Positions 8,666-17,946 of a stretch of DNA of 64,000 nucleotides are shown piece by piece. A model generated the notes under the pieces. That model did no database searches. It was not told the DNA's origin and saw nothing but the letters and a program-made list of their open reading frames with translations. The translations under genes were made by a program, and so were the position numbers. Where the stretch lies: contig NZ_CP007014.1 of NCBI RefSeq assembly GCF_000452705.1, positions 5,486,501 through 5,550,500 of the forward strand. Direction: 5' to 3'. This DNA is from Pseudomonas syringae CC1557. GTDB lineage: Bacteria; Pseudomonadota; Gammaproteobacteria; Pseudomonadales; Pseudomonadaceae. Numbering within the stretch: the first letter of the stretch is position 1; every line of letters begins with the position of its first letter.

Positions 8666-9553
8666 CTAACCGTTGAAATAGCGCCGCAAGTCTGCAATGA
8701 CGCCCGAACCGCCTGGCTGCCACCCCAGGCGCTCGCGGGTCTTGTTACTCAAGCTGCTCATATCCTTACCCACAAACCCCGACAACCAGCCAAAACTCGC
8801 AGCAGCCTCATGCGCGGACACCGAAACCACAGGCACACCCAGTCCTTCTCCAATAGCCTCGGCAATCACGCGAAACGCAATACCCGACTCGGCCGTCGCA
8901 TGGTAGCGAGCCCCCGGCTGGTGTTTCTCCAGTGCAAGGCGATACAGGCGCGCGGTATCTTCCAGGTGAGCAGCGGACCACTGATTGAGGCCTTCATCGA
9001 TATAGGCCGAGACGCCTTTTTCCCGCGCTTGATTGATGACTTCGGTCACCAGACCTTGCCTGACCGGGTTGTGAATCTGCGACAGCCGCATGACGACCAC
9101 GTTGACTCCGCGTTGCAACAGCGCCTGCCCGGCCAGTTCGGAGGCAACTCGGGGATTGGGGTGGTTGGGGTCGAAGTGATCTTCGTCAGCGGCGCGGCCC
9201 GGTGCTGATGAGCCCATCGCGGTGCTGGAGGTGATAATCAGCGGGCGCTCGGAACCCTCCAGTACTGAGCCCAGGGCTGCAATGGCACGTGAATCCTTCT
9301 GGCAGTTGGCGACGAAGTTGGCGAAGTCGTGATCGAACGCGGTATGAATCACTGCGTCGCATTGCTCGGCACCACTTTGGAGGCTGGGCAGTTCTTCGAT
9401 GTTGCCGCGATGGGGTTCTGCGCCTATCGCCATTAGCGCACGAGCACCGGCTTCCGAGCGTGTCAGCCCCAGTACCTGGTGGCCTGCGTGAATAAGTTCT
9501 CGGGCTACTTGAGCGCCAATAAAGCCTGTTGATCCGGTAAGAAATACGCGCAT
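8666..9553 (-). CDS. NAD-dependent epimerase/dehydratase (extended SDR)
   Basis: A 295-residue Rossmann enzyme. The N-terminal GSTGFIGAQVARELIHAGHQV is the GxxGxxG cofactor loop, DAVIHTAFDHDF the central strand, and SSTAMGSSAPG the catalytic serine region. The usual YxxxK is not obvious, as in several atypical SDRs of this group. Substrate unknown. It is divergent from a MmyB-type regulator with 97 bases between the two starts, an arrangement often seen where the regulator represses its neighbour. Confidence 0.85.
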   Translation of the reverse strand: MRVFLTGSTGFIGAQVARELIHAGHQVLGLTRSEAGARALMAIGAEPHRGNIEELPSLQSGAEQCDAVIHTAFDHDFANFVANCQKDSRAIAALGSVLEGSERPLIITSSTAMGSSAPGRAADEDHFDPNHPNPRVASELAGQALLQRGVNVVVMRLSQIHNPVRQGLVTEVINQAREKGVSAYIDEGLNQWSAAHLEDTARLYRLALEKHQPGARYHATAESGIAFRVIAEAIGEGLGVPVVSVSAHEAAASFGWLSGFVGKDMSSLSNKTRERLGWQPGGSGVIADLRRYFNG

Positions 9554-9650
9554 GGTTAAATCTCTCTTTGCTGAAGCCAGCAGAGTGCGCGTAACGTTTA
9601 TCCGTTAAAAGACGTGACGTTATCAGGGTATAAGAACCAACAGGATCATC
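9554..9650. promoter_or_regulatory. Divergent promoter region of the SDR gene and its regulator
   Basis: The 97-base gap between two divergent starts must hold both promoters. GTAACG and CGTTAAAAGACGTGACGTTA elements recur in it (around 9591-9620) and could be parts of an operator. No clear consensus can be stated. Confidence 0.4.
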
Positions 9651-10478
9651 ATGGCAAACTCGCTGGGAACGTATTTGAAGGATTGCCGGGCACGTCTCGA
9701 CCCTGCAAGCCTGGGGCTTTCCAACACGCGTCGACGCACTCCGGGTTTGCGTCGAGAGGAAGTAGCGCAGCGTGCCAACATCAGCGCTACCTGGTACACG
9801 TGGCTGGAACAAGGGCGTGGTGGCGCACCGTCCGCCCAAGTCCTGGACAGGATCGCGCAAAGTCTGTTGATGACCGAACCCGAGCGGGAACACCTGTTCA
9901 TGCTCGCCTTCGGTCATCTTCCCGAGGTTGTCTACTCTGCGCCCGAAGGTGTGTCGCCGCGCTTGCAACGCATTCTGGATACCCTCGCGTTCAGTCCTGC
10001 GTTCATCAAAACCGCTACGTGGGATGTTCTGGCCTGGAACGACGCTGCGGCAGCGGTATTCACCGACTACAGCCTGCTACCGGTGGAACAGCGCAACATT
10101 CTGCGCCTGATGTTTTGCAACCCCGGCACACGTGCAAAACAGGATGACTGGCAGGCTGTGGCGCGCTTTATCGTCGCCGCATTCAGGGCAGACGCTACAC
10201 GTGCCGGAGCTTCCTCGGAACTCAGCGAACTTGCCGACGAGCTGTGCATTCTGAGCGCTGATTTTGCTGCGCTGTGGCGTGACAACGATGTGCGTCTGCA
10301 AGGCGAAGGAACCAAGCGTTTGCGGCACCCGGTTCACGGGCTCATCGAGCTGGAGTATTCGGGCTTTGCCGTAGATGGCCGGCCGGATCTGTCGATGATT
10401 GTGTATAACCCGGTTACCCCTGATGACGCGCAGCGGGTTCGGGCGCTTGTGGAGGAGCATTTGGCTGCAGCGCTTTGA
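9651..10478 (+). CDS. XRE-type regulator with MmyB-like ligand-binding domain
   Basis: A 275-residue transcriptional regulator. The N-terminal helix-turn-helix (about residues 1-75) contains RRRTPGLRREEVAQRANIS and WYTWLEQGRGGAPS, the hallmark of MmyB-type regulators. The C-terminal PAS-like domain (about 105-270) contains the typical WDVLAWNDAAAAVF and HPVHGLIELEY. In the family this domain binds a small hydrophobic ligand. The most likely target is the divergent SDR gene. The start ATG 9651 follows AGGATCATC. Confidence 0.9.
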   Translation: MANSLGTYLKDCRARLDPASLGLSNTRRRTPGLRREEVAQRANISATWYTWLEQGRGGAPSAQVLDRIAQSLLMTEPEREHLFMLAFGHLPEVVYSAPEGVSPRLQRILDTLAFSPAFIKTATWDVLAWNDAAAAVFTDYSLLPVEQRNILRLMFCNPGTRAKQDDWQAVARFIVAAFRADATRAGASSELSELADELCILSADFAALWRDNDVRLQGEGTKRLRHPVHGLIELEYSGFAVDGRPDLSMIVYNPVTPDDAQRVRALVEEHLAAAL

Positions 10479-10513
10479 CGAGTCCATGATCAAGTGGCGC
10501 ATTCTTTTGCGAC

Positions 10514-10680
10514 TGCGACGCAGAGCGTCGAGAACTGCATTCCCGCGCTGGAGCGCAGGGAACGATAATCTCAACTATCGTGCGACGCTCTGCGTCGGCA
10601 TGCCGTTCTGGACGCTCTGCGTCCGCGTTTGCTTCTGCGGTCGTGGCGCAGACTTGTAACGCGGAGCGTCAGCGAAGGAA
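10514..10680. repeat. Cluster of REP palindromes
   Basis: Several copies of a palindrome around GACGC(A/T)(G/C)AGCGTC occur in both orientations: GCGACGCAGAGCGTCG at 10514-10529, GCGACGCTCTGCGTCG near 10582, GGACGCTCTGCGTCC near 10610 and GCGGAGCGTC near 10661. The same unit appears at 28.3, 54.9 and 63.9 kb, so this is the genome's REP family arranged as a BIME. It fills most of the gap between the regulator and the HAD gene; the remainder to 10873 shows nothing else. Confidence 0.85.
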
Positions 10681-10873
10681 TTCCCTGGATAATCATCAAA
10701 ATTGCCTGCCCACCACTTGCCCTGAACGCCCAAAAGATCGAACCCCCACCCCATCAAGTACTCGAAAGTTCGTGACCTCAAAACTCAACCCTTTCCTGTC
10801 CATCTGGCAACGCCGTATTTGAAGCCTATGGACCTTGCCAGAGGGGCAACCCGAATTCAAAAAGAGTAACCCT

Positions 10874-11548
10874 ATGAGACCTCAAACCTCGTTCATTTTC
10901 GACCTGGACGGCACGCTGACCGACAGCGTTTACCAAAACGTTGCCGCCTGGAAAGAAGCACTGGATGCAGAAGGTATCCCGCTCGCGATGTGGCGTATTC
11001 ACCGCAAGATCGGCATGAGCGGCGGGCTGATGTTGAAGTCGTTGTCGCGTGAAACCGGCTTGAGCATCACCGAAGCGCAAGCCGAGCGGCTCAGTGAGAA
11101 GCATGCTCAAGCATACGAGCGGCTACAGGGGCAGATCATTGCGCTGCCCGGCGCGGTCGAGCTGCTTGAAACGCTCGACAAGGAAAACCTCAAGTGGTGC
11201 ATCGCCACCAGCGGCGGGATTGATACGGCGACGATCAATCTGAAAGCGCTGAAACTGGATATCAACAAGATCAACATTGTTACGCGCGATGACGTGAGCT
11301 ACGGCAAACCGGACCCTGATCTGTTCCTCGCGGCAGCGCAGAAAATAGGCGCTCCGATTGATGAGTGCCTGGTGATCGGCGATGCGATCTGGGACATGCT
11401 GGCGGCGCGTCGCTGCAAGGCAACCAGCGTCGGTCTGCTCTCGGGCGGCTATGACATCGGCGAGCTTGAGCGGGCGGGTGCCTTGAGGGTGTATGAAGAT
11501 CCGCTGGATTTGCTGAACCACCTGGACGAGATTGCTTCTCGCCCTTGA
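10874..11548 (+). CDS. HAD-superfamily hydrolase (phosphoglycolate phosphatase-like)
   Basis: A 224-residue haloacid-dehalogenase phosphatase. Motif I is FDLDGTLTDS at the N-terminus, with both catalytic aspartates. A helical cap of about 70 residues follows. Motif II is the serine in CIATSGG, motif III the lysine in YGKPDPDLF, and motif IV is VIGDAIWDMLAA. Substrate unknown; the cap size fits sugar-phosphate or phosphoglycolate phosphatases. ATG 10874 is preceded by AAAGAG, so I prefer it to the upstream in-frame start at 10835. Confidence 0.88.
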   Translation: MRPQTSFIFDLDGTLTDSVYQNVAAWKEALDAEGIPLAMWRIHRKIGMSGGLMLKSLSRETGLSITEAQAERLSEKHAQAYERLQGQIIALPGAVELLETLDKENLKWCIATSGGIDTATINLKALKLDINKINIVTRDDVSYGKPDPDLFLAAAQKIGAPIDECLVIGDAIWDMLAARRCKATSVGLLSGGYDIGELERAGALRVYEDPLDLLNHLDEIASRP

Positions 11549-11648
11549 AAATCGGGTTCGCCCTTCCCAACCTGTGTGAGCAGCTCAACGTTCCCTGCAT
11601 GAACACATTTGAGCTGTTACACCGCCTCAGCGCCAGGTGTGAACTCTC

Positions 11649-11903
11649 TCAGCCAGGCGAAACACCACCGCCCTCATCGGCTACGCTGCCCGTGTCGTCG
11701 GGATCCGCTTCCGATTCACCCTCGTCATAAGCCTCATCCTTTTCAGTACGTTTCTTCACTTCATCGCCCGTTTTCGAACTGACACCAGGTTTGTTCGAAT
11801 TCATGGCCAGGACCGGGTCGGCTTCGCGATCGTATTGGCCGAGTTCCGGGCTGGAAGGGTCTTCTTTCGGTACGTGATTGGTGAGTATGGGATCGGTCGT
11901 CAT
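11649..11903 (-). CDS. Small acidic protein, function unknown
   Basis: An 84-residue, very acidic and probably disordered protein rich in Asp, Glu, Ser and Pro, with the tail ESEADPDDTGSVADEGGG. The start ATG 11903 (MTTDPILTNHVP) has AGGTGG at the right spacing. No domain is recognised. It lies between the HAD gene and the Lrp gene and is read in the same direction as the latter. Confidence 0.6.
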   Translation of the reverse strand: MTTDPILTNHVPKEDPSSPELGQYDREADPVLAMNSNKPGVSSKTGDEVKKRTEKDEAYDEGESEADPDDTGSVADEGGGVSPG

Positions 11904-11985
11904 GTCAGCCACCTTTTGGTTTGCCAAAGAATGTGGACGTGGCGTGGAGCTGAGGGTTCGATTCAATTGATGAGCGTGGCGCTGC

Positions 11986-12456
11986 TCATCCGCCAAACGA
12001 GGCGTATTGCAGCGGCAGGCCGGTGGTGAATTTGATCTGTTCCATGGCGAAGCTGGAGCTTACGTCGCTGATGCCGGGGATGCTGATCAGTTGTTTGTAC
12101 ACAGCGTCGTACCCGGCAATGTCAGCCACGACGATGCGTAGCATATAGTCGGTATCGCCGGCCATCCGATAGCACTCGACCACTTCGGGCAGGTCGCCGA
12201 CTGCGGCATGGAACTCTTCAAGCCAGGCGGCGTTGTGTTGATTGGTGCGGATGGCGGCGAAGACGCTGACCGATACGTTCAGGCGCTGAGGATTAAGCAA
12301 CGCGACGCGACGATCGATGATGCCGGCTTCTTCCAGTTTCTGGATTCGTCGCCAGCAGGCGGTGCTGCCCAGCCCGATGCGTTCGGCGATGTCGGCGACC
12401 GAGCGGGTGCAGTCGGTTTGCAGAATGTCGAGGATTGCCCGGTCGAACTTGTCCAT
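11986..12456 (-). CDS. Lrp/AsnC-family transcriptional regulator
   Basis: A 156-residue regulator. The N-terminal winged helix (MDKFDRAILDILQTDCTRS, then IGLGSTACWRRIQKLEEAGII) binds DNA, and the C-terminal RAM domain contains VECYRMAGDTDYMLRIVV, the usual effector pocket and dimer surface. It is divergent from a cysteine desulfurase gene across an AT-rich gap. Lrp-type regulators beside cysteine-degrading enzymes often respond to cysteine, so control of the neighbour is likely. Confidence 0.92.
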   Translation of the reverse strand: MDKFDRAILDILQTDCTRSVADIAERIGLGSTACWRRIQKLEEAGIIDRRVALLNPQRLNVSVSVFAAIRTNQHNAAWLEEFHAAVGDLPEVVECYRMAGDTDYMLRIVVADIAGYDAVYKQLISIPGISDVSSSFAMEQIKFTTGLPLQYASFGG

Positions 12457-12695
12457 TAGCTATTTCCTGATTTAGTCGCCCTACACTGATCGTTCTGGCT
12501 CAGATTAACTGCCTGACACAGCATCCTAGAATTTTTAATCGTATAAAACCAAGAAAAAGCGAATAATTTTCCGAATTAAATTTTGATACCCGCGCAAAAA
12601 TCAAAAAAATTCGCCTCGTGCATCAGTAACCTTTCAGGCAATCGGCCTTGCAAGGCCAGCCCCTGATTCTGACTCGATGACAAAGCGAATTGCCC
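12457..12695. promoter_or_regulatory. AT-rich divergent control region between lrp-type gene and cysteine desulfurase
   Basis: The block 12530-12612 is unusually AT-rich, with runs such as GAATTTTTAATCG, GAATAATTTTCCGAATTAA and AATCAAAAAAATTCG. AT-rich, partly symmetrical sequence is typical of Lrp operators and of H-NS/MvaT targets. No single clear operator can be marked. Confidence 0.45.
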
Positions 12696-13850
12696 ATGAC
12701 CACTTCTACGCTCTACCTGGATTACGCCGCTACCACGCCTGTCGATGAACAGGTCATCGAAGCCATGGTTGCCTGCATGGGCCGTGAAGGTCATTTCGGT
12801 AATCCGGCATCCAGCGGGCATGGTTATGGGCAGGTCGCGCGTCAGGCTGTCGAGCAGGCGCGACGTCAGGTGGCTGATGCAGTAGGCGCACCTGTCGATA
12901 CGATCGTCTGGACCTCCGGCGCGACCGAGTCCAACAACCTGGCGATCAAGGGCATTGCCCATGATGCCAACGCGCAACGTCGACACATTATTACTAGCGT
13001 GCTGGAACACAAGGCGGTCCTCGACACCGTCAGCACACTGGAGGGTCAGGGCTTTCCTGTCACCTGGTTGAAGCCGGACGCGCAAGGGCTGATCCAGCCG
13101 CAGGCCGTTCAGGAAGCTTTGCGTGAAGACACCTTGCTGGTGTCGTTGATGCTAGTGAACAACGAACTGGGCACGCTGACCGATATCGCTCGCATTGGTG
13201 AGCTGGTGCGTGAACATGGGGCGTTGTTTCATGTGGACGCTGCGCAGGCGGTCGGCAAGGTGAAGGTTGATCTGGCCAGTCTGGCTGTCGATCTGATGTC
13301 GTTCTCGGCGCACAAGGCATACGGCCCCAAGGGCATCGGCGCACTGTATGTGGGCCCGCGTGCTCATTCACTGTTGCAAGCGCAGATCCATGGCGGCGGA
13401 CACGAAGGCGGCTTTCGTTCGGGAACGCTGGCAACGCATCAGATCGTCGGCATGGGCACGGCCTTTGCGCTGGCGATCAGCAAGGCCGACGCCGAAAACC
13501 AGCGCATCGAGGAACTGAGCAGTCATTTGCGCGAAGGCCTGCTGGCCCTGCCGGACGTGCACCTCAACGGTTGTCCTGAGCAGCGCATACCGCACACCCT
13601 GAATCTGTGCATCACCCGCAGCGGTTTCAGCAGTTCGCAGGTGTCACACAGCCTGGCGTTGTCCTCGACGTCCGCGTGCAACTCGGCGAGCAATGCGCCT
13701 TCACATGTGCTGCTGGCGCTCGGGCTGGATTCCGCGAAAGCGCTCTCCAGCGTCCGCGTCAGCCTGGGCCGCTACACCACGCAGGCCGATGTCGAACGCG
13801 CCATCGAGGTGTTCAGCAAGGCGCTCAGCGCGCCTGCTGCGTTCTGGTAA
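12696..13850 (+). CDS. Cysteine desulfurase (NifS/IscS-like)
   Basis: A 384-residue PLP enzyme that should remove sulfur from cysteine as a protein-bound persulfide. It opens with YLDYAATTPVD, has the PLP-binding lysine in SFSAHKAYGPKGIGALY, the histidine in SVLEHKAV, and the catalytic cysteine in the loop SSTSACNSASNAPSHVL, close to the IscS SSGSACTS loop. It is outside any isc or suf cluster (no IscU or ferredoxin gene nearby), so it is an accessory copy. ATG 12696 is preferred to TTG 12690. Probably controlled by the divergent Lrp-family regulator. Confidence 0.9.
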   Translation: MTTSTLYLDYAATTPVDEQVIEAMVACMGREGHFGNPASSGHGYGQVARQAVEQARRQVADAVGAPVDTIVWTSGATESNNLAIKGIAHDANAQRRHIITSVLEHKAVLDTVSTLEGQGFPVTWLKPDAQGLIQPQAVQEALREDTLLVSLMLVNNELGTLTDIARIGELVREHGALFHVDAAQAVGKVKVDLASLAVDLMSFSAHKAYGPKGIGALYVGPRAHSLLQAQIHGGGHEGGFRSGTLATHQIVGMGTAFALAISKADAENQRIEELSSHLREGLLALPDVHLNGCPEQRIPHTLNLCITRSGFSSSQVSHSLALSSTSACNSASNAPSHVLLALGLDSAKALSSVRVSLGRYTTQADVERAIEVFSKALSAPAAFW

Positions 13851-13965
13851 CCCGTACTTTCGCAATCAGAAAAGGCAACAACGGAGCGATGTCGCTATAT
13901 TGGCATCACCTGGCGGCCGCCCGGTGATGCTTACGGACTAGGTTTTAACTCTAAAGGAATAAGTC

Positions 13966-14745
13966 ATGCCCGTTGCTCCTTCAATCAGGTGTATTTTCCT
14001 GGCGCTTTTGACGACCGCTATCAGCCCCCTTGGTTTTGCCAAGATGTATACCGACTCCGACAAAAATGACGCTTACTCTCCCTACACCCTTTACATGGAG
14101 CACTGTAAAAAAACGCAAGAGCAAGTGGATTTTCTGGAGGCTCAAAAAGGCCCACTGGGCCCAAAAGAAGTTATCAACTCGCTCACTATTACTTCCTACT
14201 CACTCAGCGCTGAAGACTACACCCCCAGCGAGATGGGGGTGAGCGCAGAGGAGCTTGCGCGCTGCAATGCCACGTACGCTAAAGCGGATAAGTTATGGAA
14301 GCAGGCCAAAGCCACCCTGGCGGCGGCTCAAGCCATTGAAGACAAGAAGCAAAAGAAAGCCGACTTGATCGCTCACCAGAACTTGCCTGAATACAAACAG
14401 GCGAGATCGTTGGGGTTCAAGGACGTAGGCAATATCACGTTTCTGAAAATGTATGACGACATGGTCGGTGATGCCGAGCTGAAGTCAACACTGATCAACG
14501 TTGACCAGCAATGCGGAAAGTATCTCCGGGCCACCCAGTACGTGGAGCCGTACGTCATTTATACGACGGCCGCGAGGTTCAACGGCCCATGTGGGTCAGT
14601 GAAAAAATTCGCGATCAAAGGGACTCGCGGCGTGAACAGCGGTGACTGGATCAACCCCGACGCCCAATTCAGGTACATCGGCTGGCAAAAAATCCTGGCA
14701 CCCAACGGGTTTCAGATCCGGCTACAAGCGCTGGAACAGCTCTGA
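13966..14745 (+). CDS. Secreted or periplasmic protein of unknown function
   Basis: A 259-residue protein with a signal peptide (about residues 1-25, ending LGFA). It then has helical, lysine-rich sequence (KADKLWKQAKATLAAAQAIEDKKQKK) and a C-terminal beta-rich part with four cysteines in total in the mature chain, which could form disulfides. The start has AAAGGAATAAGTC upstream. No family is recognised. It stands alone in front of a long non-coding stretch. Confidence 0.65.
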   Translation: MPVAPSIRCIFLALLTTAISPLGFAKMYTDSDKNDAYSPYTLYMEHCKKTQEQVDFLEAQKGPLGPKEVINSLTITSYSLSAEDYTPSEMGVSAEELARCNATYAKADKLWKQAKATLAAAQAIEDKKQKKADLIAHQNLPEYKQARSLGFKDVGNITFLKMYDDMVGDAELKSTLINVDQQCGKYLRATQYVEPYVIYTTAARFNGPCGSVKKFAIKGTRGVNSGDWINPDAQFRYIGWQKILAPNGFQIRLQALEQL

Positions 14746-15882
14746 GCATCGCAGCAGTCCAGAGCGCTCTGAAAAAGTAGCGCCCTTCACCAGAGCCAGC
14801 CATCGCTGGCTCTCATCCTATCCCCCATCGCTTCAAGTCAATGCCGCGAAGGCCGAATACCGCGCGGCTGGGGTCTTTAGCTTCGATTACATGAAAATGT
14901 ACCCCTCAAGATACAAAAAGACACAAATTGGCACAGTTCTTTCTAGTGGAACGGTCGTGCCATAAACCAATGGTGCTCGCAGCATTCAAGGGGGGCTTAC
15001 ACGCACCAACGTGCAGTCCACGAATGCCAAAACGTTCATAAACAGTGCAGGCGCCCGATCACGAGTCTCGCGCCTCACCAGGAAAGGAATCTCGCTGTGC
15101 CAAATGAGTACCGTTGCAAACCCGTGCTGCACCGACGACCTGCCTTCGCGCGATCGGTTGACGTCGACCAGACCTGTCTGGTTGCTTCATCCTGCGTCGT
15201 GCCGGTTGGCGACTGTCTGAAAACCCGGCACTTTTTTACGTAAAACCTTCGCGCCATTCTTTGGATGTTCTGATTGATTAATCAGGGCCCGGATACCTGC
15301 GCGCGCAAACAAGAGTTTTGCCTGAAAGCCACACCAACTAACAGGCAACGACTGCCGGACCTTTTTATCGGATTAGTTTCTCCAGACCCTCTTCCTTCGA
15401 TGGTTATTTATTTCAATACCTTTATCGATCACACACGCCGGGAGTGTCTGTACTTGAGCGAATAACTTACTCATGCACCAACTTGATCATCGACATGCTT
15501 TATTGGTGCATCCAGAAAACTGACCAACAGGTCATGCTTTTCCAATTCGTCTGAATCAGCAGAGGGGATACATTCATCTGTCGATTTATTTCAAATGTCC
15601 GTCATATAAACAGCTTTTAACCAGCCGAACGCTGCAATCGATAAATAGTTACAGGAATGCGACATGTACACTGAATAAGCGCTGAGCGCTTGGGCCTTCT
15701 GGCACAGCGGTTGCAATGTATCCACTCAGGAACATGACTGTGCGTACGCGTACACGACGATAAGAAAACAAGGATCAGCAATGCGAACGCCCTAGTTAAG
15801 AACTCGTTTCCCTGTTTGAGCCTGTGTCTGCGCACAGGCTTAATGGTGTCATGCACCTGACTAACGTGCGGATATCCAACAG
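14746..15882. other. Long intergenic stretch, apparently decayed
   Basis: About 1.1 kb without a credible gene. A short open stretch ending at TAA 14963 (reading AEYRAAGVFSFDYMKMYPSR) looks protein-like and may be a relic. A strong hairpin, AGCCTGTG/CACAGGCT with a 6-base loop, sits at 15819-15840 without a T-run. Nothing else is recognised. Confidence 0.5.
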
Positions 15883-15905
15883 TCGAATATTCATAAAATA
15901 TTCGA
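15883..15905 (+). promoter_or_regulatory. Perfect palindrome upstream of tonB (candidate operator)
   Basis: TCGAATATT and AATATTCGA are perfect 9-base arms separated by CATAA, 40 bases before the tonB start. The size and symmetry suit a dimeric repressor or activator. It does not resemble a Fur box. Confidence 0.5.
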
Positions 15906-15945
15906 ACGGACTTTTATTGCCCTTCACCTACCCGAGGGAGCGTTA

Positions 15946-16770
15946 ATGAATGATGCGGTAATAATGAAAGCGGTTCCCTCCCCCTCGCCCGATGACACTT
16001 CGACGGCGTGGCAGGGCATTCCTTTCAGTGCCAATACGTCACGCCCGGGCGGCCTCAATAAGCCGCAAGTAATGGTGTTGATTGCTGCGTCGGTACTTAT
16101 CCACGGTGTGATCTGGTGGTACATGCAAACAGCGCAGCCCGAGCTGCCGGAAGTTGCACCACAAGTTCCGGAAATGACCATTGAACTGACCAGCCCAACA
16201 CCGCCTGCGCCAGAACCGCCGCCGCCCGAGCCACCACCTCCGCCACCTCCCCCGCCGCCGCCACCCGAGCCGGAACAGCCGGTCGAGGACCCGGACGCCG
16301 TGGAGCCGCCACCCAAGCCGGTGGAAAAGCCCAAGGTCGAGAAGCCCAAACCGGTCAAGAAAGTCGAGCCTGTGAAAAAGCCGACGCCGCCTGCGCCAAC
16401 GCCTGTCGCCGCGCCGAGCCCGCCTGCGCCGCCAACACCTGCGCCTGCACCTCCGGCACCTGCTGCGCCACCGGCTCCGGCCAAGGAAAGCGCGGCTGTA
16501 TCAGGGCTCGCCAGCCTGGGCAACCCGCCACCGGAATATCCGGGGCTGGCCCTTCGTCGCAGCTGGGAAGGCCGCGTGGTGCTGCGCATCAAGGTGCTGC
16601 CCAACGGTCGCGCAGGCGCTGTCGAGGTGACCAAATCCAGCGGCAAACCGGTACTGGACGAAGCGGCTGTGGAAGCCGTGCGCAACTGGAAGTTTATCCC
16701 GGCCAAGCGTGGCGATACGCCGATTGAAGGCTTCGCTACGCAGACCATCGACTTCAAGCTGCCGGAATGA
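15946..16770 (+). CDS. tonB: TonB energy transducer
   Basis: A 274-residue TonB that should couple the inner-membrane proton gradient to outer-membrane receptors. After a cytoplasmic lead of about 40 residues comes one membrane helix (VMVLIAASVLIHGVIWWYM, with the functional Ser-His pair). A long periplasmic spacer of Pro-Glu and Pro-Lys repeats follows, then the C-terminal domain: NPPPEYPGLALRRSWEGRVVLRIKVLPNG, SSGKPVLDEAAVEAVRNWKF and a final FKLPE. The 40-residue cytoplasmic tail is longer than in E. coli but common in pseudomonads. First gene of a same-strand run with exbB, exbD, a receptor and yejABEF. The Shine-Dalgarno is GAGGGAG. Confidence 0.95.
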   Translation: MNDAVIMKAVPSPSPDDTSTAWQGIPFSANTSRPGGLNKPQVMVLIAASVLIHGVIWWYMQTAQPELPEVAPQVPEMTIELTSPTPPAPEPPPPEPPPPPPPPPPPPEPEQPVEDPDAVEPPPKPVEKPKVEKPKPVKKVEPVKKPTPPAPTPVAAPSPPAPPTPAPAPPAPAAPPAPAKESAAVSGLASLGNPPPEYPGLALRRSWEGRVVLRIKVLPNGRAGAVEVTKSSGKPVLDEAAVEAVRNWKFIPAKRGDTPIEGFATQTIDFKLPE

Positions 16771-16820
16771 TCCGGCGCATGACAACCGACAATTCATTTA
16801 AAGCTGGTGAGGTTTAAACC

Positions 16821-17528
16821 ATGAACGCATCGCTCTCTTCCATGATCGTCCCGGCCGTGCTCTGGGCATTGATTGTGTTTTCCATACTGAGTTGGGCACT
16901 GTTGCTGATCAAGTCGGCGCAGTACGTCCGTCAGAAGTCCCAGAACAAACAGTTCACCAAGGCGTTCTGGAGCGCGCCGGACCTGCTCACCGCTGCCGAG
17001 CACTCGGCGCAATACCCCGGCGCCCTGGCGCGTATTGCCAACAGCGGCTTTGAGGCGATGGCGGTCGATGACTCGCCGCGTACCACGCAGCAACTGGCGC
17101 ACACCATCAACCGCTCGGACCGTCTGGAACGCAACCTGCGTCAGCAGATACAAAAAGAACGTCGCGCACTGGAAAGTGGCCAGGCGATTCTCGCCAGTAT
17201 CGGCAGCACCGCGCCCTTCATTGGTCTGTTCGGTACGGTCTGGGGGATCATGGAAGCACTACAGAGCATCGGCGTGACCGGCTCGGCCAGCCTTGAAGCA
17301 GTCGCCGGCCCCATCGGTCACGCACTGGTCGCCACTGGCGTGGGTATCGCCGTCGCAGTGCCTGCGGTGCTGATCTACAACTTCTTTCTGCGCCGCCTCA
17401 AGCTCGCCGTGGCCGACATGGATGACTTCGCCCACGACTTCGATGCGCTCGCCCAGCGCAGCGCCTTTGCCGTCACGCGTCAGCCTATCGCCAGCAAGAA
17501 CGGCCATGCCGTTCGGGAGGCCAGCTAA
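16821..17528 (+). CDS. exbB: ExbB proton-channel subunit
   Basis: A 235-residue inner-membrane protein with three membrane helices: residues about 9-29 (VPAVLWALIVFSILSWALLLI), 135-155 (IGSTAPFIGLFGTVWGIMEAL) and 178-200. The family hallmark STAPFIGLFGTVWGIM and the helix-3 segment GHALVATGVGIAVAVPAVLIYNFF are present. With ExbD it forms the proton-driven motor that energises TonB. It lies 50 bases after tonB and its TAATG junction overlaps exbD by one base. Confidence 0.95.
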   Translation: MNASLSSMIVPAVLWALIVFSILSWALLLIKSAQYVRQKSQNKQFTKAFWSAPDLLTAAEHSAQYPGALARIANSGFEAMAVDDSPRTTQQLAHTINRSDRLERNLRQQIQKERRALESGQAILASIGSTAPFIGLFGTVWGIMEALQSIGVTGSASLEAVAGPIGHALVATGVGIAVAVPAVLIYNFFLRRLKLAVADMDDFAHDFDALAQRSAFAVTRQPIASKNGHAVREAS

Positions 17529-17929
17529 TGTCGTTCTCCACTCAAGACAGCGATGAAGTACTCAGCGAAATGAACGTCACGCCGCTGGTCGACGTGATGC
17601 TCGTGCTGCTGGTGGTGTTCATCGTCACCACCCCGCTGATGACCAATGCCATCAAGGTCAATCTGCCCAAGACCGACGCGGTCGCGCCTGCCGAGAAGAA
17701 GAACCCGGTGGTGGTCAGCGTTGATCAGGACGGCAAGTTCTACCTCGCCAAATCGGAGATCGCCCCGGAGCTGCTGGAAAAAAGCCTGCAGGACGAAAAG
17801 GCCAAGGACCCGGAAATCCGCGTTCAGTTACAGGCCGACACGGCCGTGAACTATGGCCAGGTGGCCAAGGCCATGGCGTCCATCGAACGCTCCGGTATTA
17901 CCAAGATATCTGTCATGACGGCGAAATGA
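17528..17929 (+). CDS. exbD: ExbD proton-channel subunit
   Basis: A 133-residue protein with one N-terminal membrane helix containing the essential aspartate in NVTPLVDVMLVLLVVFIVT, followed by a periplasmic domain with KVNLPKTDAV and DKAVNYGQ-like features (LQADTAVNYGQVAKAMASI). Length matches the family. Start overlaps the exbB stop by one base, so translation is coupled. It completes a dedicated TonB motor for the receptor immediately downstream. Confidence 0.95.
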   Translation: MSFSTQDSDEVLSEMNVTPLVDVMLVLLVVFIVTTPLMTNAIKVNLPKTDAVAPAEKKNPVVVSVDQDGKFYLAKSEIAPELLEKSLQDEKAKDPEIRVQLQADTAVNYGQVAKAMASIERSGITKISVMTAK

Positions 17930-17946
17930 CTCGAATGTGATCTGAG

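Noticed and set aside
14850-14965. A possible partial copy of the preceding secreted-protein gene (AEYRAAG...MKMY)
   Set aside because: The likeness rests on a few residues and is too weak to claim a duplication.
15274-15465. A short frame with FIDHTRRECL, resembling part of an IS3-type transposase
   Set aside because: Only about ten residues match and no terminal repeats or other transposase motifs are near.
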